20,878 nucleotides of DNA from Firmicutes bacterium UBA1535 (GTDB lineage Bacteria > Bacillota > Clostridia > Tissierellales > Sedimentibacteraceae), in contig DCPV01000130.1 in NCBI GenBank assembly GCA_002323775.1, positions 4,077-24,954 on the forward strand. Direction: 5' to 3'. The notes under the pieces were generated by a model, which did no database searches, was not told where the DNA came from, and was given only the letters and a program-made list of their open reading frames with translations. Positions 1-9,192 of the stretch are shown one piece after another. Positions within the stretch are counted from its first letter, which is position 1. Each line of letters begins with the position of its first letter. The position numbers and the translations under genes are program-made.

Positions 1-25
1 TCCGAGCCTTAAGGCTCGGATTTTT
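1..25 (-). terminator. Rho-independent terminator, probably bidirectional
   Basis: An 8-bp perfect stem (TCCGAGCC / GGCTCGGA) with a TTAA loop lies just beyond the csp stop codon. For the leftward csp transcript it is the first structure met after the stop; its own U-tract would lie outside the window. On the + strand it is followed by TTTTT, so it can also stop a rightward gene ending before the window. Confidence 0.8.
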
Positions 26-31
26 ACTTGA

Positions 32-232
32 TTATATTCTAGTAACGTTAGTAGCTTGTGGTCCTTTGTTACCTTGAGTAATTTCAAAGCTAACTGATTG
101 ACCTTCTTCTAATGATTTGAATCCATCTCCTTGAATTGATGAGAAATGAACGAAAATGTCATCTCCACCTTTCACTGTAATAAATCCAAATCCTTTTTCT
201 GCGTTAAACCATTTAACTGTACCTGTATTCAT
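32..232 (-). CDS. Cold-shock protein (CspA/CspB family)
   Basis: This 66-residue single-domain cold-shock protein binds single-stranded RNA and DNA and acts as an RNA chaperone in the cytoplasm. The sequence shows the family's two RNA-binding motifs, RNP1-like KGFGFI at residues 13-18 and RNP2-like DIFVHF at 25-30, plus the typical start [10 protein letters not shown]. The length matches the usual 65-70 residues. The start is supported by AGGAGG (complement of 239-244) six bases upstream. It is transcribed leftward, away from the clpB operon, from a strong sigma-A promoter (373-401), and has a 5' UTR of roughly 130 bases with a long stem, as is common in cold-shock mRNAs. Which csp paralogue it is cannot be told from the sequence, so no symbol is given. 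Confidence 0.95.
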   Translation of the reverse strand: MNTGTVKWFNAEKGFGFITVKGGDDIFVHFSSIQGDGFKSLEEGQSVSFEITQGNKGPQATNVTRI

Positions 233-282
233 TGGGTACCTCCTAATTTTTTTATTATACTCAAATGCTATTTATAATAAAA

Positions 283-342
283 ATCACATATTTTTACAAA
301 TCATATAAACAAATAATTATATAATCTCTAAAAACATGTGAT
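283..342 (-). promoter_or_regulatory. Long stem in the csp 5' UTR (possible cold-shock RNA element)
   Basis: Bases 283-296 and 329-342 are complementary over 14 positions (13 Watson-Crick, one G-U) around a 32-base loop. The element lies inside the untranslated leader expected from the promoter at 373-401. Cold-shock mRNAs of other bacteria are known to have long leaders whose folding changes with temperature. That this stem does so is inference. Confidence 0.5.
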
Positions 343-372
343 ATCCATATATACATCTGTAATACTCTTTTG

Positions 373-401
373 ATAATAACATAAATGTTTATATATGTCA
401 A
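373..401 (-). promoter_or_regulatory. Sigma-A promoter of csp
   Basis: On the minus strand the -35 box is a perfect TTGACA (complement of 396-401) and the -10 box is TATTAT (complement of 373-378), separated by 17 bases. The start of transcription would be near 366, giving a leader of about 130 bases before the csp ATG at 232. Confidence 0.8.
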
Positions 402-459
402 CAACTTTTTTTAATTTATTTTTAATTTAAAATTGAAACATTAAATACCAACATTTCTA

Positions 460-498
460 TAAGATATTAAGTATAATAAATATATACTTAATATCTTA
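460..498. repeat. 16-bp perfect inverted repeat between csp and clpB
   Basis: Arms 460-475 and 483-498 are perfectly complementary around a 7-base loop. The repeat is wholly AT-rich, sits between the divergent csp and clpB promoters, and has no U-tract on either side. It could be an operator or the remains of a terminator. It is outside both predicted transcripts. Confidence 0.6.
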
Positions 499-608
499 AA
501 AACCTTGTAAATAGCCACATAATATGATGTAATTCTATAAGTCAATTATACTACCTTAAATAAATCTTAATTTTTTGGAAAATATATAAATAAATTAAAA
601 AATACTAC

Positions 609-636
609 TTGATTTTTGGAAAAATAGAGTTATAAT
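609..636 (+). promoter_or_regulatory. Sigma-A promoter of the clpB-ctsR-mcsA-mcsB-clpC operon
   Basis: A -35 box TTGATT (609-614) and a perfect -10 TATAAT (631-636) are spaced by 16 bases. The predicted start is near 643, about 66 bases before the clpB ATG. A TTTTTGGAAAA tract in the spacer is repeated 41 bases upstream (572-582), which might act as an A/T-tract activating element. Confidence 0.7.
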
Positions 637-644
637 AAATTGAA

Positions 645-667
645 GGTCAAAGAAAGTTAAAGTCAAA
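645..667 (+). promoter_or_regulatory. CtsR operator
   Basis: The known CtsR box is a direct heptad repeat close to RGTCAAA-NAN-RGTCAAA. Here GGTCAAA (645-651) is followed after GAA by AGTTAAA (655-661), one base off consensus, and a third heptad AGTCAAA begins at 661. It covers the predicted transcription start, so bound CtsR would block the promoter. I saw no second copy before clpC. Confidence 0.8.
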
Positions 668-708
668 ATATATAATAATATAATAATAAAAGAAAGGAAT
701 GAGATTAT

Positions 709-3321
709 ATGAATACACAAAAATTTACACAAAAATCCTTAGAAGCGATACAATCAGCTCATAATATTGCTGTACAAAACCAAAATGCACAGATAGAGCA
801 AGAACATTTGCTTTATGCACTTTTAACACAGGAAAATGGTCTTGTCTCTGAACTTTTTAAGAAAATGAATATAGATGTTTCCTCTTTAAGAGAAACTGTT
901 GAAAATTTAATAAACAACAAACCAAGAGTATCGGGACCAGCTAGAGAAGCAGGCTCTGTGTATGTTTCACAGGATGTAGATAAGGTTTTATCATCAGCGC
1001 AAACACAGGCGACAAGAATGAAAGATGACTTTATATCAGTTGAGCATATCATGATATGCCTGATAGAGAGTCCAAATTCAAAAATAAATGAAGTATTTAA
1101 GCAATTTGGCATTGAAAAAAATAAATTCCTTGATGTTTTAATGTCAGTTCGAGGAAATACTAATGTGACGACGGATACACCAGAGGACACATATGATGTT
1201 CTGGCAAAATATGGTCAAGATTTAGTTGAGCTTGCTAAAAATCAAAAGCTCGACCCAGTGATAGGCAGAGATTCCGAGATTAGAAACACAATTAGAATAT
1301 TATCAAGAAAAACAAAGAACAATCCAGTTTTAATTGGAGAGCCGGGTGTTGGTAAAACAGCTATTGCAGAGGGTCTGGCACTTAGGATAGTAAGAGGTGA
1401 TGTTCCTAGCAACCTAAAAGACAGAAAAATATTCTCTCTTGATATGGGAGCTTTGGTTGCAGGTGCAAAATTCAGAGGTGAGTTTGAGGAAAGACTCAAA
1501 TCTGTACTGATGGAAATTAAAAAAAGTGAAGGAAAAATAATATTATTTATTGACGAACTTCATACGATAGTCGGTGCAGGTAAAGCAGATGGAGCAATGG
1601 ATGCAGGCAATTTGTTAAAGCCAATGCTTGCCAGAGGAGAATTGCACTGTATAGGTGCGACAACTCTTGATGAATACAGAAAATATATAGAAAAGGATGC
1701 GGCACTTGAAAGGCGTTTCCAACCTGTTATGATAGATGAACCAAGCGTAGAGGACACTATATCAATATTAAGAGGCTTAAAGGAACGCTATGAGGTATAT
1801 CATGGAGTAAAAATTCAAGACCAAGCCTTAATTGCAGCTGCAACACTTTCTAATAGATATATTTCAGATAGATTTTTACCGGATAAGGCAATAGACCTTG
1901 TTGATGAAGCATGTGCGTTAATCAAAACAGAAATGGATTCTATGCCTACTGAACTAGATGAAATATCACGTAAAATAATGCAGCATGAGATAGAAGAAGC
2001 CGCCTTGAAAAAAGAAAATGATAATTTATCTAAGGCTCATTTAGGGGAAATTCAAAAAGAATTGGCAGATATGAGAGCTGAATTTAACGAAATGAAAGCT
2101 AAATGGGAAAATGAAAAGAATGCAATTTCAAAGGTGCAAAAATTAAGAGAAGAATTAGAAAAGGTAAATCTTGAAATAGAAAAGGCACAAAGAAGCTATG
2201 ACTTAAACAAAGCGGCTGAATTAAAATACGGTAAACTTCCGCAATTACAAAAGGAATTGGAGGAGGAAGAAAGAATAGCTGAGCATGTAGAAAATTCTAA
2301 AATCCTGCTAAGAGATAGGGTAACGGAGGAAGAAATTGCTAAGATTGTAGCCAGATGGACTGGTATACCTGTATCTAAGCTCATGGAGGGTGAAAGAGAA
2401 AAAATACTTGGACTTGAGGATATACTACACAAAAGAGTTATTGGCCAGGACGAGGCAGTTGAAAAGGTGAGTGAAGCAATTATTCGTTCAAGAGCAGGTA
2501 TTCAAGACCCTAAAAAGCCTATAGGCTCATTCTTGTTCTTAGGACCTACAGGAGTTGGTAAAACAGAGCTTGCCAAAACACTTTCAGAAACATTGTTTGA
2601 TGATGAAAAAAACATAGTAAGAATTGACATGAGTGAATATATGGAAAAATATTCAGTTTCAAGATTGATTGGAGCACCTCCCGGATATGTAGGATATGAG
2701 GAGGGCGGTCAGCTTACAGAGGCTGTGAGAAGAAAACCATACTCAGTTATATTATTTGACGAGATAGAAAAAGCTCACCCAGATGTATTCAATGTTTTAT
2801 TGCAGGTTTTGGATGACGGACGAATTACAGATTCACAAGGAAGAACAGTGGATTTTAAAAATACTATTATCATTTTGACATCAAATATTGGTTCGTCATA
2901 TATATTGGAGGGTATAAATAATAATGGAACGATTAGCGAGGAAGCTAAGGACAATGTCTACAAAATCCTTCGTCAGCAGTTTAGACCAGAATTCTTGAAT
3001 AGACTTGATGAAATAGTATTTTATAAGCCTCTTGAAAAGAAAGAAATTTATAAAATTGTTGATTTGATGCTTGAGGACTTGCAAAAACGTTTAAAAGATA
3101 AACAATTGACAGTAGAATTAAGCGATAAGGCAAAGAATTATATTATTAATGAAGGTTATGATCCAGTATATGGAGCAAGACCTTTAAAAAGATTTATACA
3201 AAGCAGAGTTGAAACCTTGATAGCTAAAATAATTATAAAAGGTGATATCAAGCAAGGAGATGCTTTAATAGTGGATTACGATGGTGAAAAACTGGTAGTT
3301 AAAGAAAGGAAAGATTTATAA
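709..3321 (+). CDS. clpB: ATP-dependent protein disaggregase ClpB
   Basis: ClpB is a hexameric AAA+ chaperone that threads aggregated proteins through its pore, working with DnaK. The 870 residues are full length. An N-terminal Clp repeat domain (about 1-150) is followed by AAA domain 1 with Walker A GEPGVGKT (210-217) and Walker B ILFIDE (278-283). A long coiled-coil middle domain spans about 405-535 and is the feature separating ClpB from ClpC. AAA domain 2 has Walker A GPTGVGKT (612-619), Walker B ILFDE (681-685) and a D2-small domain. The start follows an AAAGGAATGAG ribosome site. It is first in the operon, and its TAA shares one base with the ctsR ATG. Placing clpB at the head of a CtsR operon differs from the four-gene ctsR-mcsA-mcsB-clpC operon of B. 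subtilis. Confidence 0.97.
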   Translation: MNTQKFTQKSLEAIQSAHNIAVQNQNAQIEQEHLLYALLTQENGLVSELFKKMNIDVSSLRETVENLINNKPRVSGPAREAGSVYVSQDVDKVLSSAQTQATRMKDDFISVEHIMICLIESPNSKINEVFKQFGIEKNKFLDVLMSVRGNTNVTTDTPEDTYDVLAKYGQDLVELAKNQKLDPVIGRDSEIRNTIRILSRKTKNNPVLIGEPGVGKTAIAEGLALRIVRGDVPSNLKDRKIFSLDMGALVAGAKFRGEFEERLKSVLMEIKKSEGKIILFIDELHTIVGAGKADGAMDAGNLLKPMLARGELHCIGATTLDEYRKYIEKDAALERRFQPVMIDEPSVEDTISILRGLKERYEVYHGVKIQDQALIAAATLSNRYISDRFLPDKAIDLVDEACALIKTEMDSMPTELDEISRKIMQHEIEEAALKKENDNLSKAHLGEIQKELADMRAEFNEMKAKWENEKNAISKVQKLREELEKVNLEIEKAQRSYDLNKAAELKYGKLPQLQKELEEEERIAEHVENSKILLRDRVTEEEIAKIVARWTGIPVSKLMEGEREKILGLEDILHKRVIGQDEAVEKVSEAIIRSRAGIQDPKKPIGSFLFLGPTGVGKTELAKTLSETLFDDEKNIVRIDMSEYMEKYSVSRLIGAPPGYVGYEEGGQLTEAVRRKPYSVILFDEIEKAHPDVFNVLLQVLDDGRITDSQGRTVDFKNTIIILTSNIGSSYILEGINNNGTISEEAKDNVYKILRQQFRPEFLNRLDEIVFYKPLEKKEIYKIVDLMLEDLQKRLKDKQLTVELSDKAKNYIINEGYDPVYGARPLKRFIQSRVETLIAKIIIKGDIKQGDALIVDYDGEKLVVKERKDL

Positions 3322-3791
3322 TGTCAAGTCTTAGCGATATAATAGAGGATTTTATAAAAGAGCTAATTGATTCTGCGAACAACGCTAGTATTGAAATTCA
3401 GAGAAACATGCTGGCACAGCAATTTGATTGCTCTCCGTCGCAGATAAACTATGTATTAAGTACTAGATTTAACAACGACAGAGGTTATATCATTGAAAGC
3501 AGACGAGGCGGTGGCGGTTATGTCAAGATTTATAAGGTAGATACATCTAGTGATGAGCATCTTGAAGCTACACTTAATAAAAGTATAGGAAATAGCATAA
3601 CATATAATAGAGCCTGCGATATAATAGATGTGTTTGCAGATAAGGATATAATTTCTGACAGAGAGCAGGCTATTATAAAGGCAGCTATAAATGACAGAGC
3701 CTTTGGAAAAATATACTATGACGATAGAAATAAATTAAGAGCAGATGTATTAAAGGAAATACTACTTGTTTTGTTAAACGAAAACAATTAA
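3321..3791 (+). CDS. ctsR: Transcriptional repressor CtsR
   Basis: CtsR is the class III heat-shock repressor of Firmicutes; it binds heptad direct repeats such as the one at 645-667. The 156 residues are the normal length. The N-terminal winged helix-turn-helix (about 1-72) contains the recognition segment CSPSQINYVLSTRF (37-50). Its wing carries RRGGGGYVKI (61-70), whose four-glycine loop (63-66) is the reported temperature-sensing element of B. subtilis CtsR. The C-terminal part (about 80-156) is the dimerisation and McsB/ClpC-contact domain. Translation is probably coupled to clpB, because the ATG overlaps the clpB stop by one base and an AGGAAAG site lies inside the end of clpB. It would repress its own operon. 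Confidence 0.95.
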   Translation: MSSLSDIIEDFIKELIDSANNASIEIQRNMLAQQFDCSPSQINYVLSTRFNNDRGYIIESRRGGGGYVKIYKVDTSSDEHLEATLNKSIGNSITYNRACDIIDVFADKDIISDREQAIIKAAINDRAFGKIYYDDRNKLRADVLKEILLVLLNENN

Positions 3792-3837
3792 AATAACATA
3801 TACAAAACATAAATAGAATTAAAGGTGGAGGGAATTT

Positions 3838-4392
3838 ATGCAATGCAATGAATGTGAAAAGAATAAAGCTACAATTCATGTTACAAAAATTACAAATGGT
3901 GTAAAAGAGGAGACCTATTTATGCGAAGAATGTGCAAAGAAACAACAGGTTTTGTTGAATATGAATATTTTTAAAGATAATAAGTCTCCAAAGGAAAATT
4001 TGTTTTCCTTGAAGAATTTTCTGGCTGGGATGCTTGACGAAAAAATTACTGAAGAACATTTAAAAACACAGGACGTATGTGATGTTTGCGGTACGACATT
4101 TTATGAATTTAGGAAAACAGGAAAACTCGGGTGCAGCAACTGCCTATCAGTATTTAGAAACAGTCTTATCCCAGCTATAAAGAACATACAAGGCTTTGAG
4201 GCTCATGCTGGGAAAATACCTAAACGAGCTGAAGGAAAACACAAACTAGAGATAGATATAGAGCTTCTCAAAAAAGAGCTAAAAAGTAAAATAGAGCAAG
4301 AAGAATTCGAGGATGCAGCAAATATCAGAGATCAAATAAAAGAAATGGAAAGAATGATGAAAGAAAGCTTGGAGGTGCAGAGTGAACAATAA
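3838..4392 (+). CDS. mcsA: McsA, zinc-finger activator of the McsB arginine kinase
   Basis: McsA binds and activates McsB, supporting phosphorylation of CtsR and of misfolded proteins. The 184 residues contain two four-cysteine zinc sites. The first is C3-x2-C6 with C29-x2-C32, and the second is C81-x2-C84 with C99-x2-C102. A C-terminal UVR motif occupies about 138-172 (segment KKELKSKIEQEEFEDAANIR). This is the standard McsA layout. A strong GGTGGAGGG site precedes the ATG. The gene lies 46 bases after ctsR and overlaps mcsB by 11 bases, consistent with coupled synthesis of the two partners. Confidence 0.93.
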   Translation: MQCNECEKNKATIHVTKITNGVKEETYLCEECAKKQQVLLNMNIFKDNKSPKENLFSLKNFLAGMLDEKITEEHLKTQDVCDVCGTTFYEFRKTGKLGCSNCLSVFRNSLIPAIKNIQGFEAHAGKIPKRAEGKHKLEIDIELLKKELKSKIEQEEFEDAANIRDQIKEMERMMKESLEVQSEQ

Positions 4393-5371
4393 TATAGTTG
4401 TGAGCAGTAGAATAAGACTTGCAAGAAATTTTAAGGGAAGTAAGTTTTCTGCTAAAATTGACCAAGATGAAGCCTATAAGATAGTAGATGATATAAAGGC
4501 TGTTATAGAAGAAAATGAAACGACCTCCAAGCTTGGGTTTGAACTCACTTATTTGCAGGATATCTCGGAAATTGAACAAAATATATTAGTTGAGCAGCAT
4601 ATTATAAGTCCTCAGCTTATAAAAAATAAAAATCAAGCCGCATACATGATAAATAAAGATAAAAATATAATAATAATGATTAATGAAGAAGATCATTTGC
4701 GTATACAAGTATTAAACTCAGGGCTTGGACTAGAAGATGGCTTAAAAACAGCCAATATGATAGACGATGTACTTGAGGAAAGCTTAGATTACGCATATGA
4801 TAAGACTTTAGGATATATCACATCCTGTCCTACAAACCTAGGAACAGGCTTAAGAGCTTCAACTATGCTTCATTTGCCGGCATTATCCATAACTAACCAG
4901 CTTGAAAAAATATTGCTTTCTATATCAGAAATCGGAGTTGCTGTAAGAGGTGTTTATGGTGAAGGAACTAAGTCGATGGGGAATTTATATCAAATTTCCA
5001 ATCAAGGAACGCTTGGTGCTTCAGAAGAAACACTCGTCGAAAGAATAAAGCAAATAAGCCTACAGCTAGTAAAAAAGGAAAACACAGTAAGGAGAGTTTT
5101 GCTTAAATATAGTAAAATTTTTCTTGAAAATGAGGTTTATAGGGCTTATGGTATATTGAAAAATGCACGAATGATTGACACCTATGAGGCAATGAAACTC
5201 TTGTCAGTTGTAAAGCTCGGAGTAGAAACAGAAATGCTTGAAAATATAAATAATGTAGATGAATTAATGACAAAGATTCAAGATAATAATATTTCGATGC
5301 TTTTAGAGGAGGAGCCTGAACAAAAGTCAAAAGAAATTAAAAGAGCTGAGATATTGAGAGAAGAACTGTAA
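4382..5371 (+). CDS. mcsB: Protein-arginine kinase McsB
   Basis: McsB phosphorylates arginine side chains with ATP, inactivating CtsR and tagging damaged proteins for ClpCP. The phosphagen-kinase-like fold is shown by VSSRIRLARN (7-16), the catalytic-loop signature NEEDHLRIQ (101-109), TSCPTNLGTGLRAS with the conserved Cys149 (147-160), and RGVYGEGTKSMGNLYQISNQ (189-208). The start is GTG, chosen because GGAGG at 4371-4375 lies six bases upstream and no in-frame ATG fits; it overlaps mcsA by 11 bases. At 329 residues it is shorter at the C-terminus than B. subtilis McsB (about 360), although the catalytic motifs are intact. Whether that costs part of the C-terminal phosphoarginine pocket cannot be judged here. 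Confidence 0.94.
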   Translation: MNNNIVVSSRIRLARNFKGSKFSAKIDQDEAYKIVDDIKAVIEENETTSKLGFELTYLQDISEIEQNILVEQHIISPQLIKNKNQAAYMINKDKNIIIMINEEDHLRIQVLNSGLGLEDGLKTANMIDDVLEESLDYAYDKTLGYITSCPTNLGTGLRASTMLHLPALSITNQLEKILLSISEIGVAVRGVYGEGTKSMGNLYQISNQGTLGASEETLVERIKQISLQLVKKENTVRRVLLKYSKIFLENEVYRAYGILKNARMIDTYEAMKLLSVVKLGVETEMLENINNVDELMTKIQDNNISMLLEEEPEQKSKEIKRAEILREEL

Positions 5372-5372
5372 A

Positions 5373-5427
5373 ATTAATTATTGAAATTGCAAAGAAGATA
5401 CTGCGTTCTTCACAATTGGGAATTAAT
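5373..5427 (+). other. Nested intergenic stem-loop between mcsB and clpC
   Basis: Immediately after the mcsB stop three stems nest: ATTAATT/AATTAAT (5373-5379/5421-5427), AATTG/CAATT (5385-5389/5413-5417) and GAAGA/TCTTC (5394-5398/5407-5411) with an 8-base loop. No U-tract follows, so it is not a classic terminator. It may be an RNA processing or stability element that sets clpC apart from the upstream genes. Confidence 0.45.
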
Positions 5428-5464
5428 AAGAAAACATAAAACATAGAAAGGAAAATAGATAAAT

Positions 5465-7921
5465 ATGTCAAACGGATTTAGCAATTCAGCAAGCAATGCT
5501 TTAAAGTATGCTCAAGAAGAAGCAATTAGGCTCAAAAGTCCAATCCTTGGAACGGAGCATATATTATTAGGATTAATAATGGAAAACGAAGGACCAGCAG
5601 GGAAAATACTAAGGAAATTAGTAAATTTAGACGAGGTAAGAGCTGTTATAGAAAAAATAACTCCAGAATCTGACACAGTACCAAGTTATATAACTATTAG
5701 TCCAAGAACAAAAAATATAGTTGAAAAGGCTCATAGATATGCAAGAAAATTTAATCATAATTACACAGGCACGGAGTGTATTTTACTTGGATTGATTGAT
5801 GAAGGTGAGGGAATTGGCGTTCAAATTCTTGCGAATATGACCAATGTAAAATCAATATATGATGAAATAATAAAAATCTTAAACTCACAGCAATCCAATT
5901 CAGGACGAGGAAACAATGATGAGGATGCAAATAATGATTGGAATGACACTCCAAATGCCGCTACAGGAGGTCGAGCAATAGATAAGTACGGAATAGACTT
6001 AAATAAACAGGCAAAGGCTGATAAAATAGACCCTGTCATAGGCAGAAGCAATGAAATTGAAAGAGTTATCCAAATTCTTTCAAGAAGAACTAAAAACAAT
6101 CCTTGCCTAATAGGAGAGCCGGGAGTAGGAAAAACAGCTATAGCAGAGGGCTTAGCACAGGAAATAGTTAAAGGCAACGTGCCGGAAATATTAAAAAATA
6201 AGAGAATTATTACTCTTGATATCGCCGGAATGGTAGCTGGTGCAAAGTACAGAGGTGAATTTGAGGAAAGACTTAAAACTACTATGAAAGAAATTAAAGC
6301 AGATGGCAATATAATTTTATTCATAGATGAACTTCACACCATCATCGGAGCAGGAGCGTCAGAGGGTTCGATAGATGCCTCTAATATTCTTAAACCATCA
6401 CTGGCTAGAGGAGAAATACAAGTTATAGGAGCAACAACAATTGATGAATACAAAAAGCATATTGAAAAGAATGCTGCCTTAGAGAGAAGATTTCAGCCTA
6501 TAACAGTGGAAGAACCATCAGTAGATGATACTATACTGATATTAAAAGGCTTGAGAGATAAATATGAAGCTCATCATAAGGTAATAATAACTGATGAAGC
6601 TATAGAGGCTGCGGCAATGCTTTCTCACAGATATATTTCTGATAGATTTTTACCAGACAAGGCAATTGACTTAGTAGACGAGGCGGCATCGAGAGAAAGA
6701 CTGAAAAGCGTAACAGCTCCGACAAATTTAAAGGATATTGAGGACGAAATAAAAGAAGCTCAAAAGGAAAAGGAAGCGGCAATAAACAATCAAAACTTTG
6801 AAAGAGCAGCTGAATACAGAGATAAAGAGAAAAAATTAGTAGAAAAGCTTAATAATGAAAAAGAAGCATGGAAAACCAATCAAAATTTGAATGAAAGAAA
6901 AATTGGGTATGAAGAAATTGCAGATATAATTGCCAAATGGACTGGAATTCCTGTTAAGAAGCTGCAAGAGGATGAATCAAGACGACTTCTTGACATGGAA
7001 AATATCATACACAATAGGGTTGTGGGACAGCAGCAGGCAGTAGAAGCAGTATCAAAGGCTATAAGAAGGGCAAGAGTTGGTTTAAAAGATCCTAAAAAAC
7101 CAATAGGAACATTTATATTCTTAGGGCCAACAGGAGTAGGAAAAACTGAGCTTTCCAAAGCATTGGCAGAGGTTATGTTCGGAGATGAAAATGCTATAAT
7201 CAGAGTTGATATGTCTGAGTACATGGAAAAGCACTCTGTATCAAAAATAGTTGGCTCGCCTCCGGGATATGTAGGCTTTGATGAGGGAGGACAGTTGACA
7301 GAAAGAGTAAGAAGAAAGCCATACAGCGTTATACTTTTTGATGAAATAGAAAAAGCTCACCCTGATGTATTCAATATATTGCTGCAAATGCTTGATGACG
7401 GAAGACTAACAGACTCTAAGGGCAGAACAGTTGATTTTAAAAATACAGTTATCATAATGACCTCAAATGTTGGAGCAAGCACAATATCAAAGCAAAGAAC
7501 TCTTGGCTTCACTGCAAAGGCAAGCAATGAGGAAAAAAATGAATATGAAAAAATGAAGGAAAATGTACTTTCACAGTTAAAAGAAGCGTTCAGACCTGAA
7601 TTTTTAAATAGAATAGATGAAATTATAGTATTCCATGCCTTGAACAAGGAAAATGTTGAGGAAATAGTTTCATTGATGATTGACAATTTGTCAAAAAGAC
7701 TAGGAGAGCTTGGAATATCAATAGAGGTTGATGAGAATGCTCAGAAATTGCTTGCATCGGAAAATTTTGATATAAATTACGGAGCAAGACCCTTACAAAG
7801 AGCTATAAGAAGAAAAATAGAGGACACACTTTCGGAGGAAATCCTAAAAGGGACAATAAACAAATCAGATACAATTTTAGTTACAGTGGAAAACGACGAA
7901 CTTAAATTTACAACAAAGTAA
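5465..7921 (+). CDS. clpC: ATP-dependent Clp protease ATP-binding subunit ClpC
   Basis: ClpC is the AAA+ unfoldase that delivers phosphoarginine-tagged and adaptor-bound proteins to ClpP. The 818 residues are typical. Two Clp_N repeats (about 1-140) contain GTEHILLGL (29-37) and GTECILLGL (102-110); Glu31 and Glu104 correspond to the reported phosphoarginine-contacting glutamates of B. subtilis ClpC. AAA domain 1 has Walker A GEPGVGKT (217-224) and Walker B ILFIDE (284-289). A short middle region with a UVR-like segment (about 425-465) replaces the long ClpB coiled coil. AAA domain 2 has GPTGVGKT (554-561) and ILFDE (623-627). It ends the operon just before a strong terminator. No clpP is in the window. 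Confidence 0.96.
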   Translation: MSNGFSNSASNALKYAQEEAIRLKSPILGTEHILLGLIMENEGPAGKILRKLVNLDEVRAVIEKITPESDTVPSYITISPRTKNIVEKAHRYARKFNHNYTGTECILLGLIDEGEGIGVQILANMTNVKSIYDEIIKILNSQQSNSGRGNNDEDANNDWNDTPNAATGGRAIDKYGIDLNKQAKADKIDPVIGRSNEIERVIQILSRRTKNNPCLIGEPGVGKTAIAEGLAQEIVKGNVPEILKNKRIITLDIAGMVAGAKYRGEFEERLKTTMKEIKADGNIILFIDELHTIIGAGASEGSIDASNILKPSLARGEIQVIGATTIDEYKKHIEKNAALERRFQPITVEEPSVDDTILILKGLRDKYEAHHKVIITDEAIEAAAMLSHRYISDRFLPDKAIDLVDEAASRERLKSVTAPTNLKDIEDEIKEAQKEKEAAINNQNFERAAEYRDKEKKLVEKLNNEKEAWKTNQNLNERKIGYEEIADIIAKWTGIPVKKLQEDESRRLLDMENIIHNRVVGQQQAVEAVSKAIRRARVGLKDPKKPIGTFIFLGPTGVGKTELSKALAEVMFGDENAIIRVDMSEYMEKHSVSKIVGSPPGYVGFDEGGQLTERVRRKPYSVILFDEIEKAHPDVFNILLQMLDDGRLTDSKGRTVDFKNTVIIMTSNVGASTISKQRTLGFTAKASNEEKNEYEKMKENVLSQLKEAFRPEFLNRIDEIIVFHALNKENVEEIVSLMIDNLSKRLGELGISIEVDENAQKLLASENFDINYGARPLQRAIRRKIEDTLSEEILKGTINKSDTILVTVENDELKFTTK

Positions 7922-7927
7922 AAATAT

Positions 7928-7954
7928 CAGGAGGAGCTAAGCTCCTCCTGTTTT
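7928..7954. terminator. Bidirectional terminator between clpC and the leftward ATPase gene
   Basis: A perfect 10-bp GC-rich stem, CAGGAGGAGC / GCTCCTCCTG (7928-7937 / 7941-7950), has a TAA loop and TTTT on the + side. On the minus strand it is followed by ATATTTTT. It therefore serves both converging genes. Confidence 0.93.
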
Positions 7955-7959
7955 AAATT

Positions 7960-9009
7960 TTATTTAATTATCCCTAAAATTTTCTCATATAAATTTGCCA
8001 GCAAGTCAAAATCAATAGTGCTTATATACTCTGTTTCTAAGTTGTCATATAATTTGAAAATTTCTTTAAATACAGATACTCCTTTTACTATGTCCTCGTT
8101 GTATTTTGCCTTTATCTCATTAAGAAGCTCCTCGTTTCTTTCATCAAATCCATCTTCCAAAAGCTCTGAATACATATCTATAACAATATCATTATCCATA
8201 CTAGGGAAAAATTCGTGAGGTGCAGTGCTGTCAAATATACAGGTATCAAGCTCTGGGAATACCAGCATATCAAGGCTGTTTATATCCGAGGCACAGTAAT
8301 ATACATCAACATCTATACCTTTTTCAGATGCTCTGTGAGCCAGCTTTTTTAATAGAGTAGACTTTGAAGTTCCCGGTCTTCCCTTTATAAAGTATCTTGT
8401 TTTCTTGTTTTTTATTATCTCCTCAACATAGTTTGTAGCTCCATGAGCTGATATTGCACCAAAAAATCTTTCATGTACTACAGATTCCTTGTCAAATTTC
8501 TTGCCTTCTAAAATTTCATTTATTTTGATTTCAATTATTTCATCCGCTTTAGAAAAATCAATGTTTTGAATATAAACATGCTCCCAGTCGTCGTGTGTTT
8601 TCTTTGCCTCCTTAAAATATTCTACTGCCTCGTCAAATTTGCTTTTTATATCGCTATTTATTTCATTTATTTTGTCTGACTTATTTGCATAACAGCAATT
8701 CAAGCTTATTTGTTCTTTTCCTGAATAGTCAGTATTATTATCCTCCATAAGACACTTGCTAAATATACCAATGCTTAAATTTCTATCTATTACCCCTTCG
8801 ATAACATTATTGTCTATTGGATTGTGTATAATTTCTAAATTTGGACTTTTACTTAAAATTTCATTTGAAATCTTCTTAAATATCATTGTTGTAATCAATC
8901 TTGAACAGCACTCTATAACAATTATACTCTTAAGCCCTTTGATATTGCTATCAAGTAAATTGCATTTTCCTTCAGAGTTATAAGAAACCACATAATAGTT
9001 CGATATCAT
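7960..9009 (-). CDS. P-loop ATPase-like protein of unknown function (PRK06851-like), with degenerate nucleotide loops
   Basis: The function is unknown. The 349 residues resemble a Firmicutes family with two tandem P-loop domains (PRK06851 in my recollection). Domain 2 is clearest: FIKGRPGTSKSTLLKKL (207-223), then YYCASDINSLDMLVFPELDTC (238-258, hydrophobic strand and acidic residue) and FDSTAPHEFFP (259-269), a motif I associate with this family. Its P-loop is G-R-P-G-T-S-K-S, with Ser215 where Walker A normally has Gly. In domain 1 the equivalent strand reads IIVIECCSRLITTMIFKKI (29-47) and has no GKS/T at all. The rest is charged and helical, with no signal peptide or membrane segment. The start is supported by AAAGGAG eight bases upstream. 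It stands alone, antisense to both neighbouring operons, so context gives no job. Family assignment is moderate. Confidence 0.6.
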   Translation of the reverse strand: MISNYYVVSYNSEGKCNLLDSNIKGLKSIIVIECCSRLITTMIFKKISNEILSKSPNLEIIHNPIDNNVIEGVIDRNLSIGIFSKCLMEDNNTDYSGKEQISLNCCYANKSDKINEINSDIKSKFDEAVEYFKEAKKTHDDWEHVYIQNIDFSKADEIIEIKINEILEGKKFDKESVVHERFFGAISAHGATNYVEEIIKNKKTRYFIKGRPGTSKSTLLKKLAHRASEKGIDVDVYYCASDINSLDMLVFPELDTCIFDSTAPHEFFPSMDNDIVIDMYSELLEDGFDERNEELLNEIKAKYNEDIVKGVSVFKEIFKLYDNLETEYISTIDFDLLANLYEKILGIIK

Positions 9010-9126
9010 TATTATTCTCCTTTTTGACTTAGATTTTAAATATAAATTTTACTAAATTAACAGCTTTATTAATAACTATTAATTTTATTAATTTAGAATA
9101 AGTTCATATCTAATATTTGATTATTT

Positions 9127-9165
9127 ATATTATATGCTGATATTTCAGAAATAATATTATATGCT
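9127..9165. repeat. Pair of 12-base direct repeats, possible leftward -10 elements
   Basis: ATATTATATGCT occurs at 9127-9138 and 9154-9165, 27 bases apart. On the minus strand each copy contains TATAAT, so either could be a -10 box for the leftward ATPase gene, about 120-150 bases upstream of its start. I found no good -35 box at the right distance. The region is very AT-rich, so chance is possible. Confidence 0.35.
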
Positions 9166-9192
9166 TTGCAATTGTTACAAAAATGTAAGAAT

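Noticed and set aside
645..667. A CIRCE/HrcA operator near clpB
   Set aside because: No TTAGCACTC-N9-GAGTGCTAA type palindrome is present; the heptads fit CtsR.
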